Shown: in pieces, positions 42,664 through 51,405 of the stretch | Layout: each line of letters starts with the position of its first letter | Numbering within the stretch: position 1 is the first letter of the stretch | DNA from: Granulicella aggregans | Lineage (GTDB): Bacteria; Acidobacteriota; Terriglobia; Terriglobales; Acidobacteriaceae | Direction of reading: 5' to 3' | Assembly (NCBI RefSeq): GCF_014203275.1 | Contig: NZ_JACHIP010000004.1 | Span: 62,001 to 126,000, forward strand | DNA length: 64,000 nt | Program-made: the position numbers and the translations under genes | Notes under the pieces: generated by a model | Seen by the model: the letters and a program-made list of their open reading frames with translations, nothing else | What the model was told of the DNA's origin: nothing | Databases searched by the model: none

Positions 42664-42802
42664 CCCACCCATGGCCAAAGGCGAGCCATGGGTGGGGCAC
42701 CCGGTAGTTGTGGCGAGACCCACTCATCGCGTGAGACAAAGGCGCGATGAATGGGGCACAGAGTTTGAGAAGCAGATCCTCCGCCTTCGGCGAAGGATGA
42801 CA
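42664..42802 (+). repeat. FW1 (CATGGC), FW1 (TCATCGCG) and FW5 between yajC and secD
   Basis: FW1 at 42664-42703, FW1 with TCATCGCG / CGCGATGA stem at 42719-42759, FW5 at 42771-42802 (GCAGATCCTCCGCC-TTC-GGCGAAGGATGAC). The two FW1 copies with different stems are only 16 bp apart. Confidence 0.9.
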
Positions 42803-42857
42803 AGGTTTAGAAGAATCGCAGGGCAGTACTTCTTTAGAGAGTGTGGCATTCGAGATC

Positions 42858-44453
42858 ATGGGTAAGAGTCTTCGCAATCGGATTATCTTCATCGTTGCAG
42901 TGCTGCTGGTGTCGGTTTACGGGATCATTGGGATTCCGAAGGGCGGGCTGAAGGCGGCACTGGCGCGCAACATTCACCTTGGGCTGGACCTGCAGGGCGG
43001 AACACACCTGGTGCTGCAGGTACAGGTGGCCGAGGCCCTGTCGCACGATACGGACAAGGCTGTGGCGCAGCTGCAGGATGACCTGACCAAGGCTGGAGTG
43101 ACCGGTGCGATGGTGACTAAGCTTGATCCGGCGCATCCGGAGACGATCCATGTGTCGGGGATTGCGCCAGCCAAGCAGGGCGATGCTCGTGGCGTCTTTA
43201 ATAACGGAAACTATGCGACCTATGACGTGACGAACAACGCGGACGGTTCGCAGAGCCTAACGATGAAGGTCGGCGCGATTCGCGATCTTGAGACGCGGGC
43301 GCTGGACCAGTCGATTGAGACGATCCGGGACCGTATCGACAAGCTGGGTGTGAGCGAGCCGGTGATCGAGAAGTACGGCCTGGGCGACAATGAGATTCTG
43401 GTCGAGCTGCCTGGCGTTGAAGATCCAGGGCACGTACAGGACATTATTCAGTCGACGGCGCGGCTCGAGATTCACGAGGTGACGGGCGGCCCGTATCCGA
43501 CCGATCAGGAGGCCATGACCGCAAATCCTACTGGGTTGCCTCCGGACTCGATGCTGGTGCATGGCATTGGCGCGCCGGGAACGGGAGACCAGGTGTGGAT
43601 GCTGAAGCGGGTGAGCGTGGTGGCAGGTACGGACTTCCGTGACGCGCAGCCCTCGCAGGATGAGAATGCGCGGCCCGACATTACCTTCAACCTGACAACC
43701 GCAGCGGGCGACCGATTCTACAAGTTTACGGACGAGCACAAGGGCACTGGCCAGATGGCGATCATTCTGGACAACAAGGTGAAAGAGGTAGCGACGATCC
43801 AGTCTGCGATTCGGGATACCGGTCGGATCACCGGAGGCTTTACCTCGGACCAGGCGAAAGACCTTTCCATGTTGCTGCGGACGGGATCGCTACCGGCGTC
43901 GATCACCTATCTTGAGACACGGACGGTTGGGGCAAGTCTGGGCGCGGCGTCGATCCGGCAGGGCGTGATGGCCGCGATTATCGGGATGCTGGTAGTGATG
44001 GCGTTCATGCTGGTGTACTACCGTGGCGCCGGCATCAACGCAGACCTGGCTCTGGTTCTGAACCTGGTCATCCTCCTAGGATTCCTCGGCTACAGCCATG
44101 CGACCCTGACTCTGCCGGGAATTGCTGGCGTGATCCTGACCATTGGTATGGGCGTCGACTCGAACGTGTTGATCTTCGAGCGCATTCGCGAAGAACTGCG
44201 CAACGGCAAGACGGCGGCGATGGCGGTGCAGGAAGGGTTCAAGCATGCGTGGGTGACGATTGTGGATACCCACGTGACGACGATCGTTTCGGCGGCGATT
44301 CTGTTCCTGTTCGGAACCGGGCCGGTGAAGGGGTTTGCCGTGACGCTGACCATTGGTTTGCTGGCGAATATCTTTACTGCGGTGCTGGTGTCGCGGGTGA
44401 TCTTTGATTCGGAGTTGAAGAACAAGGATCGGAACGCGGTGCTTTCGATTTAG
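42858..44453 (+). CDS. secD: Protein translocase subunit SecD
   Basis: 531 residues. SecD and SecF use the proton motive force to pull proteins out of the Sec channel on the periplasmic side. TM1 (IIFIVAVLLVSVYGIIG) is followed by the D1 signature GLDLQGGTHLVLQVQ, the large periplasmic P1 domain (DNEILVELPGVEDPGHVQDI), and the C-terminal five-helix membrane part with TVGASLGAASIRQGVMAAII, LPGIAGVILTIGMGVDSNVL (D4 motif with the conserved Asp) and FERIREELRNGKTAAMAVQE. ATG 42858 is preferred; a GTG at 42843 in the same frame is possible. Confidence 0.96.
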   Translation: MGKSLRNRIIFIVAVLLVSVYGIIGIPKGGLKAALARNIHLGLDLQGGTHLVLQVQVAEALSHDTDKAVAQLQDDLTKAGVTGAMVTKLDPAHPETIHVSGIAPAKQGDARGVFNNGNYATYDVTNNADGSQSLTMKVGAIRDLETRALDQSIETIRDRIDKLGVSEPVIEKYGLGDNEILVELPGVEDPGHVQDIIQSTARLEIHEVTGGPYPTDQEAMTANPTGLPPDSMLVHGIGAPGTGDQVWMLKRVSVVAGTDFRDAQPSQDENARPDITFNLTTAAGDRFYKFTDEHKGTGQMAIILDNKVKEVATIQSAIRDTGRITGGFTSDQAKDLSMLLRTGSLPASITYLETRTVGASLGAASIRQGVMAAIIGMLVVMAFMLVYYRGAGINADLALVLNLVILLGFLGYSHATLTLPGIAGVILTIGMGVDSNVLIFERIREELRNGKTAAMAVQEGFKHAWVTIVDTHVTTIVSAAILFLFGTGPVKGFAVTLTIGLLANIFTAVLVSRVIFDSELKNKDRNAVLSI

Positions 44454-44465
44454 GTTTGTGGCGGA

Positions 44466-44622
44466 CCCACCCATCGCGATAAGGCTGCGATGAATGGGGC
44501 ACACGGCTTTAGCTGGATTTTGTTGGGAGAAAGCTCCGGGCGATTTTGGCGGGGTTGGAAGCGTCGGGGTCCTTCGACTCCGTCCGTCGCAAAGAGCGCG
44601 ACGGACTCCGCTCAGGATGACG
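44466..44622 (+). repeat. FW1 (CATCGC stem) and FW2 between secD and secF
   Basis: FW1 at 44466-44502 with CATCGC / GCGATG stem. FW2 at 44567-44622 with perfect stem GTCCGTCGC / GCGACGGAC. An open frame runs from an ATG in the FW1 copy through FW2 into secF. Confidence 0.92.
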
Positions 44623-44681
44623 GTTCTTCTGTAGATAGTGAGAAAGATTGCGGGGCTGAGGCTCCGACGAGGTTTAGGACT

Positions 44682-45641
44682 GTGGAACTGTTTCGCGACG
44701 CAAATATCGACTGGCTGGGCAAGAAGTGGTACTTCCTGGGATTCTCGCTGATCTTCTCCGTGGCGGGCGTGCTGAGCATGCTGTTCTGGCATGGGATTCC
44801 GAAGGGCGTGGACTTCAAGGGCGGGACGCTTGTGTATGTGAAGTTCGACACGACGCCGAATGAGGACCACATCCGGGCGGCGATGGACGCTGCTGGAATT
44901 CGTGGAACGAAGATTACACAGATCAGCGACATTCAGGGTAAGTCCGGCAACGAAGAAGTGATCGGTCTGCCGGAGTCGGCGAGCCTGGACGCGAACCACG
45001 ATGCCGGGCGCGAGCAGGTGCTGGCGGCGCTGAGCTCGAACTATCACGACTCCGGGTTTTCTGTGCAGCAGGTGGAGATTGTCGGGCCGACGGCGGGCAA
45101 GCAGTTGCAGAGTCAGGCGTGGTTTGCGACGGGCTACTCGCTGCTGGGAATGCTGGTGTACCTGTGGTTCCGGTTTGAGCTGATCTATGGTGTGGCGGCG
45201 GTGGCAGCGGTGTTCCATGACACGCTGATCACGGTTGGCGCGTTCAGTCTGATCAACCAGGAGATTACGCTGACGGTGATTGCGGCGATCCTGACGCTGA
45301 TCGGTTACTCGATGAACGACACGATCGTGGTGTTCGATCGGATTCGCGAGAACCTGGCGACGACGCGGCGGGAGAATCTTGCCGATGTGGTGAACCGGAG
45401 CATCAACCAGACGCTTTCGCGAACTGTTATTGCTTCGGGGCTGACGTTCCTGACGGTGCTGTCGCTGTATCTGTTTGGCGGCGAGGTGCTGCATGGGTTC
45501 TCGTTCGCGCTGGTGGTGGGAATTTTGATTGGAACGTACTCATCGATTGCGGTGGCTGCTCCGATGCTGGTGGCTTACCAGGATTGGCGACTGAAGCAGG
45601 GTAAGCAGGCGGTTTTGCCGGCTAAGCGGGTTAAGGCTTAA
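44682..45641 (+). CDS. secF: Protein translocase subunit SecF
   Basis: 319 residues, the partner of SecD. Features: ANIDWLGKKWYFLGFSLIFS (TM1), GIPKGVDFKGGTLVYVKF, VGPTAGKQLQSQAWFATGYS, ELIYGVAAVAAVFHDTLITV and the D5-type IGYSMNDTIVVFDRIRENLA with conserved Asp residues. I chose GTG 44682 (VELFRDANIDW) because the length then fits the family. The reading frame stays open to an ATG at 44490 but that extension is translated repeat. A terminator follows at 45817. Confidence 0.94.
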   Translation: MELFRDANIDWLGKKWYFLGFSLIFSVAGVLSMLFWHGIPKGVDFKGGTLVYVKFDTTPNEDHIRAAMDAAGIRGTKITQISDIQGKSGNEEVIGLPESASLDANHDAGREQVLAALSSNYHDSGFSVQQVEIVGPTAGKQLQSQAWFATGYSLLGMLVYLWFRFELIYGVAAVAAVFHDTLITVGAFSLINQEITLTVIAAILTLIGYSMNDTIVVFDRIRENLATTRRENLADVVNRSINQTLSRTVIASGLTFLTVLSLYLFGGEVLHGFSFALVVGILIGTYSSIAVAAPMLVAYQDWRLKQGKQAVLPAKRVKA

Positions 45642-45651
45642 GGGACGGAAG

Positions 45652-45676
45652 AGCCCCGGGGGCTAAAGCCCCTTTT
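45652..45676 (+). repeat. FW4 element after secF
   Basis: CCCCGGGGGCTAAAGCCCC hairpin, followed by a decayed FW4-like stretch to ~45720 (GTGAAGCTACTACTCCC). Confidence 0.7.
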
Positions 45677-45816
45677 GGTGGCAGAGTCGGGAACTGCGGG
45701 GTGAAGCTACTACTCCCTGCTGCTTCCTTGCGGGTTCCGGCGAATGGTCGTCCACTGAGAAGCAGAACCTTCAACTCCGTCGAAGGAGGAAAAGGTAGAT
45801 GTAGCGGCACAAAGAT

Positions 45817-45846
45817 AAGGGCATGGCTTCGGCTGTGCCCTTTTTT
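45817..45846 (+). terminator. Rho-independent terminator after secF
   Basis: Stem AAGGGCA / TGCCCTT extended inward by GC-TTCG-GC, then six Ts at 45841-45846. It closes the yajC-secD-secF transcription unit. Confidence 0.85.
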
Positions 45847-46000
45847 GTCGGGCGACGATTTCTGCAGAGCTGACCCTTCGGTGGGATTGTAAAGTTTTCC
45901 ACAATTTCATCGACTTTCCCACTGCGGGAACAATTTTTGCACCCTCGGTGTCCAAGTAAGAGATAGCTGAAAAAGCTCTCAACACCGGAAGAGGTCGCCC

Positions 46001-46732
46001 ATGTTTGAAGATTCATTGATGGAGTCCGGCGGAAAGATCAAGTCAAAGTCCAAGTATTGGATGATTGCGACGTTTGGATTCAATGCCGCTATCGTTGGCG
46101 TCATTATCCTGATCCCGCTGCTATACCCTGACGCCCTGCCGAAGGGCACGATGACGGCGATGTTGTCCGCGCCTCCTCCGCCACCACCGCCTCCTCCGCC
46201 CCCGCCGCCGGCTGCTGTGATCAAGCCGATGGTGGTCAAGGTGCAGGTGGATACCGGCTTCCATGCCCCCACCAAGATTCCGAAGGACATCAACAAAGTC
46301 GTTGAGGCTGCGCCTCCGCCGACCAGCAGCGTTGCCGGTATGGGCAGCGGTATGGGATCGCCCGCCGGAGCTTTCGGCGGCGTGATGGGCGGCATTGGAA
46401 CGGCTCCTGCTCCGGTCGTCAAGGTTGCCCCCCCCAAGGGACCGACCCGCGTATCGGGTGGTGTGATCGCCGGTAACAAGCTCTCCGGCTCGACTCCCGT
46501 CTATCCTCCGATCGCCAAGGCTGCCCACGTATCGGGTGCCGTCGTCCTTCACGCTGTGATCTCGAAGGGTGGCACGATCGACAACCTGCAGGTAATCAGC
46601 GGACCTGAGATGCTGCGCGCCAGCGCTCTCGACGCGGTTCGCACCTGGCGGTACAAGCCGTATCTGTTGAACGGCGAGCCGACCGAGGTGGACACGCAGA
46701 TTACGGTGAACTTCAACTTTGGTGGCGGCTAG
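46001..46732 (+). CDS. tonB: TonB-family energy transducer
   Basis: A 243-residue periplasm-spanning protein that links the ExbB-ExbD motor to outer-membrane receptors. TM helix at ~22-42 (MIATFGFNAAIVGVIILIPL), a proline run of about 13 residues at ~58-70, a Gly-rich linker (AGMGSGMGSPAGAFGGVMGG), and the C-terminal TonB domain with VYPPIAKAAHVSGAVVLHAV, MLRASALDAVRTWRYKPYLL and GEPTEVDTQITVNFNF. It is first in an operon with exbB, two exbD genes and probably powers receptors such as that at 20261. Confidence 0.95.
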   Translation: MFEDSLMESGGKIKSKSKYWMIATFGFNAAIVGVIILIPLLYPDALPKGTMTAMLSAPPPPPPPPPPPPPAAVIKPMVVKVQVDTGFHAPTKIPKDINKVVEAAPPPTSSVAGMGSGMGSPAGAFGGVMGGIGTAPAPVVKVAPPKGPTRVSGGVIAGNKLSGSTPVYPPIAKAAHVSGAVVLHAVISKGGTIDNLQVISGPEMLRASALDAVRTWRYKPYLLNGEPTEVDTQITVNFNFGGG

Positions 46733-46863
46733 AACCTAACCGCCCTCGCAGGCGGAGCAGATTTTGTTGGGCTTCCTGTCGCCTTTGAAGCGGGGAGTAC
46801 GCATTGAACTTGATTTAGCAACACCCTGGCAGGTCAGGGTCCAAATCCGGAGGAAAGATTCCA

Positions 46864-47607
46864 GTGATTCTCGCTCATCTCGCAAACTTCGCACACGCTC
46901 CCCACGTCCTCGCCGCCTTCTTCCAGGAAGCCGAAGCTCCGAGCTTCAGCCTCGTAGGCATGATCTCGCACATGAAGTGGGACGCTCTTTCGATCGTCGT
47001 CATCCTCTTCATTATGTCGATCTACTCGCTGGCTGTGATCATCGATCGCTACCTCTACTACTCGGCAGCACGCAAGCAGTCGCGTGAGTTTGCTCCGAAG
47101 GTTGCCGGCGCGCTGAAGGATGGCCGTCTGGACGAGGCGATCAAGGTTGCCGATCGCAGCAAGAAGTCGCACCTCGCAGAAGTTGTCACCGCTGGCCTGC
47201 AGGAGTTCCGCAGCTTCGGTTCGGGTGGAAGCATCACCGAGGCCCAGATTGAGAGCTCGAAGCGCGCCCTTGAGCGCTCGGAAGCGATCGTTCACGCAAA
47301 GCTGAAGCGTGGTCTTGGTGGTCTTGCAACGGTTGGATCGACGGCTCCGTTCGTCGGCCTGCTCGGCACGGTGCTTGGTATTCTCCAGGCGTTCCAGTCG
47401 ATCGCATCGTCGAAGACCTCGGGTATCGGCGCGGTTGCCGGCGGTATCTCGGAAGCTCTGGTTACGACCGCTTTCGGTCTGCTGGTTGCGATCCCGGCCG
47501 TTATGACGTTCAACTACTTCACCAACAAGGTTGAAGCGTTCGACGTCGAGATGGACAACAGCTCGTCCGAGCTGGTGGACTACTTCATCAAGCAGAGCGG
47601 CCACTAA
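46864..47607 (+). CDS. exbB: MotA/TolQ/ExbB proton channel protein
   Basis: A 247-residue inner-membrane proton-channel subunit. TM helices: ALSIVVILFIMSIYSLAVII, GLATVGSTAPFVGLLGTVLG and TTAFGLLVAIPAVMTFNYF. The family signature GSTAPFVGLLGTVLGILQAF is complete, including the Thr residues lining the channel. The start is GTG 46864 with GGAGGAAA seven bases upstream. It lies 131 bp after tonB and 113 bp before exbD. Confidence 0.94.
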   Translation: MILAHLANFAHAPHVLAAFFQEAEAPSFSLVGMISHMKWDALSIVVILFIMSIYSLAVIIDRYLYYSAARKQSREFAPKVAGALKDGRLDEAIKVADRSKKSHLAEVVTAGLQEFRSFGSGGSITEAQIESSKRALERSEAIVHAKLKRGLGGLATVGSTAPFVGLLGTVLGILQAFQSIASSKTSGIGAVAGGISEALVTTAFGLLVAIPAVMTFNYFTNKVEAFDVEMDNSSSELVDYFIKQSGH

Positions 47608-47720
47608 TCCTGAAGTATCTTGCAGGGGCGTCTCTCCGGGCGCGAGGTTTGGGCCCGGAGAGCAGAGTCGGCGGAAGTCAGGATTGAAGTACAAGATCGC
47701 TTGATTGCACGGAGTACATA

Positions 47721-48149
47721 ATGGGAATCTCGAAGCGCGATGAGGGCAAAAAGGTAAGTTCGGCGATCAACGTTACGCCTATGGTGGACGTGATGCTGGT
47801 ACTGCTGATCATCTTCATGGTGATCACGCCCATGTTGAATAACAAGGTGAACGTGGACCTTCCGATTGCCGCTGCCGCGGTGGTGATGGAAGACGCGAAC
47901 AAGGAAGACTCGACCGTAGTTGCGGTCACGCGCGATGGAAAGACCTTCCTCGGCGGCGACCAGGTACAGGTTGACGATCTCGGCGCGAAGATTACGGCTC
48001 GCATGGACGCGAACAAGCAGGGCAGCAAGACCGTCTTCCTGCGCGCGGACTCGCGGTCGAACTACGGCAAGGTGATGGATACGGTGGACGCGATCCGTTC
48101 AGCGGGCGTGAGCCAGCTGGCCATGTTGACCGAGAAGAAAGATCAGTAA
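47721..48149 (+). CDS. exbD: ExbD/TolR biopolymer transport protein (first copy)
   Basis: 142 residues with the ExbD layout: a short cytoplasmic start, SSAINVTPMVDVMLVLLIIF containing the proton-carrying Asp of the single TM helix, and a periplasmic domain with VAVTRDGKTFLGGDQVQVDD and VFLRADSRSNYGKVMDTVDA. It works with ExbB and TonB. It is followed by a second, shorter-spaced exbD. Confidence 0.94.
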   Translation: MGISKRDEGKKVSSAINVTPMVDVMLVLLIIFMVITPMLNNKVNVDLPIAAAAVVMEDANKEDSTVVAVTRDGKTFLGGDQVQVDDLGAKITARMDANKQGSKTVFLRADSRSNYGKVMDTVDAIRSAGVSQLAMLTEKKDQ

Positions 48150-48231
48150 AGACGCGTTGTCCGTTCTGCGTTGTTCGTTCTTCGTTGAAAAGATGTGAGC
48201 CGGGAACCCGGTGGAATAAGGAGAATTTGCT

Positions 48232-48666
48232 ATGGGAATGGGCGGTGGTGGTGGTGGTGGTTCAGTATCGGAGATCAACGTAACGCCGCTGATCGACGTT
48301 CTGCTTGTGCTGTTGATTATTTTCATGGTGATTGTGCCTGTGACCCCCAAGGGTCTGGACACGTTGATCCCGCAGCCACCCAAGAATAAGAGCGCGAACG
48401 ACCTGCCCGATCCGAATACGATCGTGGTGCAGATCCAGGCGGCCGGCGCGAATACGGCTTACAAGATCAATGAGACTTCGTTCGCGAAGGCTGATCTCGA
48501 GCCGCAGCTGCTGTCGATCTTCTCGACACGCCAGAACAAGGTGATGTTCGTGAAGGGCGATCCCGCGCTGGACTTCAGCAAGATCGCAGAAGTGATTGAC
48601 TTCGGACACCAGGCCGGCGTGGACAACATCGGTCTGATCACGCCTCGGGTCGAAGCAGGCCAATAG
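48232..48666 (+). CDS. exbD: ExbD/TolR biopolymer transport protein (second copy)
   Basis: 144 residues beginning MGMGGGGGGGSVSEINVTPL, then the TM helix with the same IDVLLVLLIIFMVIVP Asp motif and a periplasmic domain with QNKVMFVKGDPALDFSKIAE. It differs clearly from the first ExbD, so the motor may be heteromeric or the two copies may serve different receptors. AAGGAG precedes the ATG. A terminator follows. Confidence 0.94.
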   Translation: MGMGGGGGGGSVSEINVTPLIDVLLVLLIIFMVIVPVTPKGLDTLIPQPPKNKSANDLPDPNTIVVQIQAAGANTAYKINETSFAKADLEPQLLSIFSTRQNKVMFVKGDPALDFSKIAEVIDFGHQAGVDNIGLITPRVEAGQ

Positions 48667-48686
48667 GTTAGATATATCCAGCAAGG

Positions 48687-48722
48687 AGGGCGACACGACC
48701 AAAGGTCTGTCGCCCTGCTTAT
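48687..48722 (+). terminator. Terminator after the second exbD
   Basis: Stem AGGGCGACA / TGTCGCCCT with an inner GACC-AAA-GGTC hairpin, then GCTTATT. The U-tract is short. Confidence 0.65.
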
Positions 48723-49169
48723 TGGTATCAAGAACAGAATTTTGACTGAGGTTTGCTTTCCGCATGCGGAGCTCTCCGCGGAATTCAGACTTCTACCGAG
48801 CCTGGTAAAGGCTTCCCCGGAGTGCCCCGAAAGACCGAAGGGCATGGCTGAGGCTGATTGACTACAGCCCTGACGTCGCAATCGAAATCTGCGTCAAACT
48901 ACATAACAGGGGAAGCAATTGCTTGCGCCGTTCGCATTTCCGGATGTAATGTATGCGAGTCGCAGTTGGCCTCGGTTCATAGGCGGGTAAGAGAAGTAAA
49001 GGTAAGGCAGCAAGTTGAGCAGCCGCTTGCGGCTCTTGACGAAAGGTTATCTTCGCAGGCTGGTCATTTGATACTATGTGCCAGTACACTCAGTCCACGC
49101 AGCAAATCCAAAACAATAGAAAAGCGTGCCATGCCAATGATTGCGCCCCCTAAGGAGAACACCCGCCCG
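48723..49169. other. Intergenic region before the TPR lipoprotein gene
   Basis: About 450 bp with no gene and none of the window's hairpin repeats. A 12-bp palindrome TCCGCATGCGGA lies at 48759-48770. The lipoprotein promoter must be here but is not obvious. Confidence 0.35.
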
Positions 49170-49991
49170 ATGAAATTGAATGCACGAGTTCCGGTCACGG
49201 CCGCCTTTATGGCGATGCTGCTATGTGGTGCCACCGGTTGCAAACAACTCCAGGCGCGCGACCAGCTGAACAAGGGTGTCCAGGCCTTCAAGAACGCGAA
49301 GTACGAAGAGGCCGTCAATCATTTTCAGAACGCGATCAATGATGACCCGAACTACAACGACGCGAAGCTCTATCTGGCGACCGCTTACGCGAACCAGGTA
49401 GTACCGAACCTGGACTCCCCTGAAAACCTGGAGATGGCGCACAAGGCGCTTGACGGATTCCAGGCCGTTCTGGCGACGAAGCCAAACGATCTGACCGCAT
49501 TGAAGCAGATTGCATCGATCAGCCGAAACATCAAGAAGATGGACGACGCGAAGCTGTATGAGCGTAAGGTCATCGCGATCGATCCGAACGATGCTGAGGC
49601 TTACTATACGATTGGTTTCGTTGACTGGGTGCTGGCGTACAAGAATGCTGTATCGATTCTTGCGGCCGATGGCCTGACGGACGATGGCAACGGCAATGTG
49701 AAGAAGAGCAAGGGCGCCTGCCAGAAGCTGGTGGATGCCAATACGCCCTCTGTAACGGAAGGTATCGAGGTGCTGCAGAAAGCAGTGTCGATCAACCCGA
49801 ACTACGAAGACGCGATGACGTACCTGAACCTGATGAGCCGTCGCAAGGCTGACCTCGAGTGTGGTAACGACGCTGCTCGCAAGGACGACCTGGCGAAGGC
49901 CGATGAGTGGACTCAGAAGAGCATGGGCGCCCGCAAGGCGAACGAATTGAAGAAGGAACAGAAGGCTGGCGGCGGCGTCTCGATGCAGTAG
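49170..49991 (+). CDS. TPR lipoprotein
   Basis: 273 residues. A lipoprotein signal MKLNARVPVTAAFMAMLLCG ends in the lipobox GATGC, so it is lipid-anchored, probably to the outer membrane. TPR units follow: NKGVQAFKNAKYEEAVNHFQ, NAINDDPNYNDAKLYLATAY, LYERKVIAIDPNDAEAYYTI, VLQKAVSINPNYEDAMTYLN. I chose ATG 49170 because it starts the lipoprotein signal (AAGGAG lies 12 bases upstream); the open frame reaches 48858 with no likely function. It is placed just after the tonB-exb operon, so it may assist envelope transport. A strong terminator follows. Confidence 0.88.
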   Translation: MKLNARVPVTAAFMAMLLCGATGCKQLQARDQLNKGVQAFKNAKYEEAVNHFQNAINDDPNYNDAKLYLATAYANQVVPNLDSPENLEMAHKALDGFQAVLATKPNDLTALKQIASISRNIKKMDDAKLYERKVIAIDPNDAEAYYTIGFVDWVLAYKNAVSILAADGLTDDGNGNVKKSKGACQKLVDANTPSVTEGIEVLQKAVSINPNYEDAMTYLNLMSRRKADLECGNDAARKDDLAKADEWTQKSMGARKANELKKEQKAGGGVSMQ

Positions 49992-50014
49992 TCGCTTTGC
50001 TGATGGATGATGTG

Positions 50015-50048
50015 AACGGCCTCCCTTGCGGGAGGCCGTTTTGCTTTT
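50015..50048 (+). terminator. Rho-independent terminator of the TPR lipoprotein gene
   Basis: 11-bp perfect stem AACGGCCTCCC / GGGAGGCCGTT with a TTGC loop, then TTGCTTTT. Confidence 0.9.
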
Positions 50049-50140
50049 GGGGACGAGTGGTTGGCTGAATGGATGGGCACCCTGCAAACTTGCGGCCATC
50101 GGTATGGGGCTGAAGGGGTCGAGCGGTGGTGGGGGCGATG

Positions 50141-50368
50141 CGGGTCCTTCGGCCGAGCGTCTCGCGATGGTGCTCCGGAAAGCTTCGCTCAGGATGACGG
50201 GTTTGTGGGTGATGGAAGGGAGACGGTTTGTGCTGCGCCCAAATGTCCCACCCATGGCCAAAGGCGAGCCATGGATGGGGCACCCGGCGGTTGTGGCGGT
50301 CCGGCTACCTGCAGGTTTATAGCGGTTGGAATGCGGTGATTCTTCGCCTTCGGCTCAGAATGACGGGA
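50141..50368 (+). repeat. Module FW2 - HG (decayed) - FW1, then an FW5-like hairpin
   Basis: FW2 at 50141-50200 (stem largely lost), decayed HG at ~50225-50245, FW1 (CATGGC / GCCATG) at 50247-50287, and a GATTCTTCGCC-TTC-GGCTCAGAATGACGG hairpin at 50337-50368. Same order as at 28784 and 30690. Confidence 0.82.
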
Positions 50369-50464
50369 TGGCGAGGATGAGGTTAGAATTCGTTTGCCAT
50401 GGGATGGTGGGTGGGAGCTAGAATCCTCGCATCATCGGAAGAAAAATTCAGGCTAGAGGTGTGT

Positions 50465-51214
50465 ATGTCGGAGCTGAGCACAGCCGTGGATGAAACGAGC
50501 GTATCGAACCCGTTTGCCCGCATCGTGACGGTTATCATCTCGCCGTCCAAAGCGTTTGCTGATGTGAAGAAGAGCCCCGGGTGGTGGGCCCCGTTCGTGC
50601 TGGCGTCGGTGGTGGGGCTGATCTATGCGTACGTCCTGCTGCATGGGGTCGGGTTGGCCACACTGGTCGACCAGGCGATCCATCAGTCGTCGCGGCTGGA
50701 GTCGCAGATGGCGTCGGCAACACCGGAAGCCGCGGCAAAGATCCGGCACCAAATTGAGTTCAACTTCAAGTTCGCTTATGTCGCGCCGGTGATCAGCCTA
50801 CTGGCGGGGTTAATGTGTGCGGGGATCTTCCTGGCGACGGCGAACTTCGGAGCGGGCGGTCGATCGACGTACGCGCAGATGCTCGGAGTGTGGTTCTACG
50901 CGTCGCTCCCGATAACGGTGTACACGCTGCTCATCATCGCGGGGGTTTATACGGGGGCCGCGAGCGATCCGTTCAACATCAATAACGCGATTGGAACGAA
51001 TCCGGGGTTCTATCTCACGGATAGCGAGCTGCCAAAGACGTTGATCGCGCTGCTTTCGTCGATCGATATCTTTTCGATCTGGACGGTGGCGCTGCTTGCG
51101 ATCGGGATTTCGACGGTGGCGGGGATCAAGCGTGGTGCGGCGTGGGCGATCGTGCTGGGGTGGTGGCTGGTGTATGTGCTGCTGTTCAAGGTGACGGCGG
51201 CTGCGTTTGGGTGA
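50465..51214 (+). CDS. YIP1-family membrane protein
   Basis: 249 residues. A cytoplasmic start with ARIVTVIISPSKAFADVKKS and WWAPFVLASVVGLIYAYVLL, typical of YIP1 proteins, is followed by four to five membrane helices (VAPVISLLAGLMCAGIFLA; FYASLPITVYTLLIIAGVY; IFSIWTVALLAIGISTVAG; AIVLGWWLVYVLLFKVTAA). Function in bacteria is unknown. ATG 50465 with AGAGG six bases upstream is preferred over the longer frame from 50399. Confidence 0.85.
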   Translation: MSELSTAVDETSVSNPFARIVTVIISPSKAFADVKKSPGWWAPFVLASVVGLIYAYVLLHGVGLATLVDQAIHQSSRLESQMASATPEAAAKIRHQIEFNFKFAYVAPVISLLAGLMCAGIFLATANFGAGGRSTYAQMLGVWFYASLPITVYTLLIIAGVYTGAASDPFNINNAIGTNPGFYLTDSELPKTLIALLSSIDIFSIWTVALLAIGISTVAGIKRGAAWAIVLGWWLVYVLLFKVTAAAFG

Positions 51215-51265
51215 GGTTTCCTTGCTGAATGATTCGGGCGGTTGTGGCCTGGGTGAGGAAAAGCA

Positions 51266-51397
51266 GGTCCTTCGACTACGTCCCTCGCGGTGAAGTGCTG
51301 CGAGGGACTTCGTGCAGGATGACAGGTTTGTGGGTGGGATGGAATGCGGATCGTGCTGCGCACGAATCTCCCACATCTCAGAATCGAGATGTGGGAC
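51266..51397 (+). repeat. Module FW2 - HG - FW1 variant
   Basis: FW2 at 51266-51332 with perfect stem GTCCCTCGC / GCGAGGGAC. HG at ~51350-51366. FW1-like hairpin at 51370-51397 with stem CCCACATCTC / GAGATGTGGG, a third stem type, and GAC in place of the usual GGCAC flank. Confidence 0.87.
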
Positions 51398-51405
51398 ACA
51401 ACTGG

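Noticed and set aside
44490..44681. SecF start at the ATG inside the FW1 repeat
   Set aside because: The 64 extra residues are translated repeat sequence with no family match; GTG 44682 gives the normal SecF length. It is kept as a point to test.
48858..49169. N-terminal extension of the TPR lipoprotein
   Set aside because: The lipoprotein signal with its lipobox starts at ATG 49170; the upstream frame has no family features.
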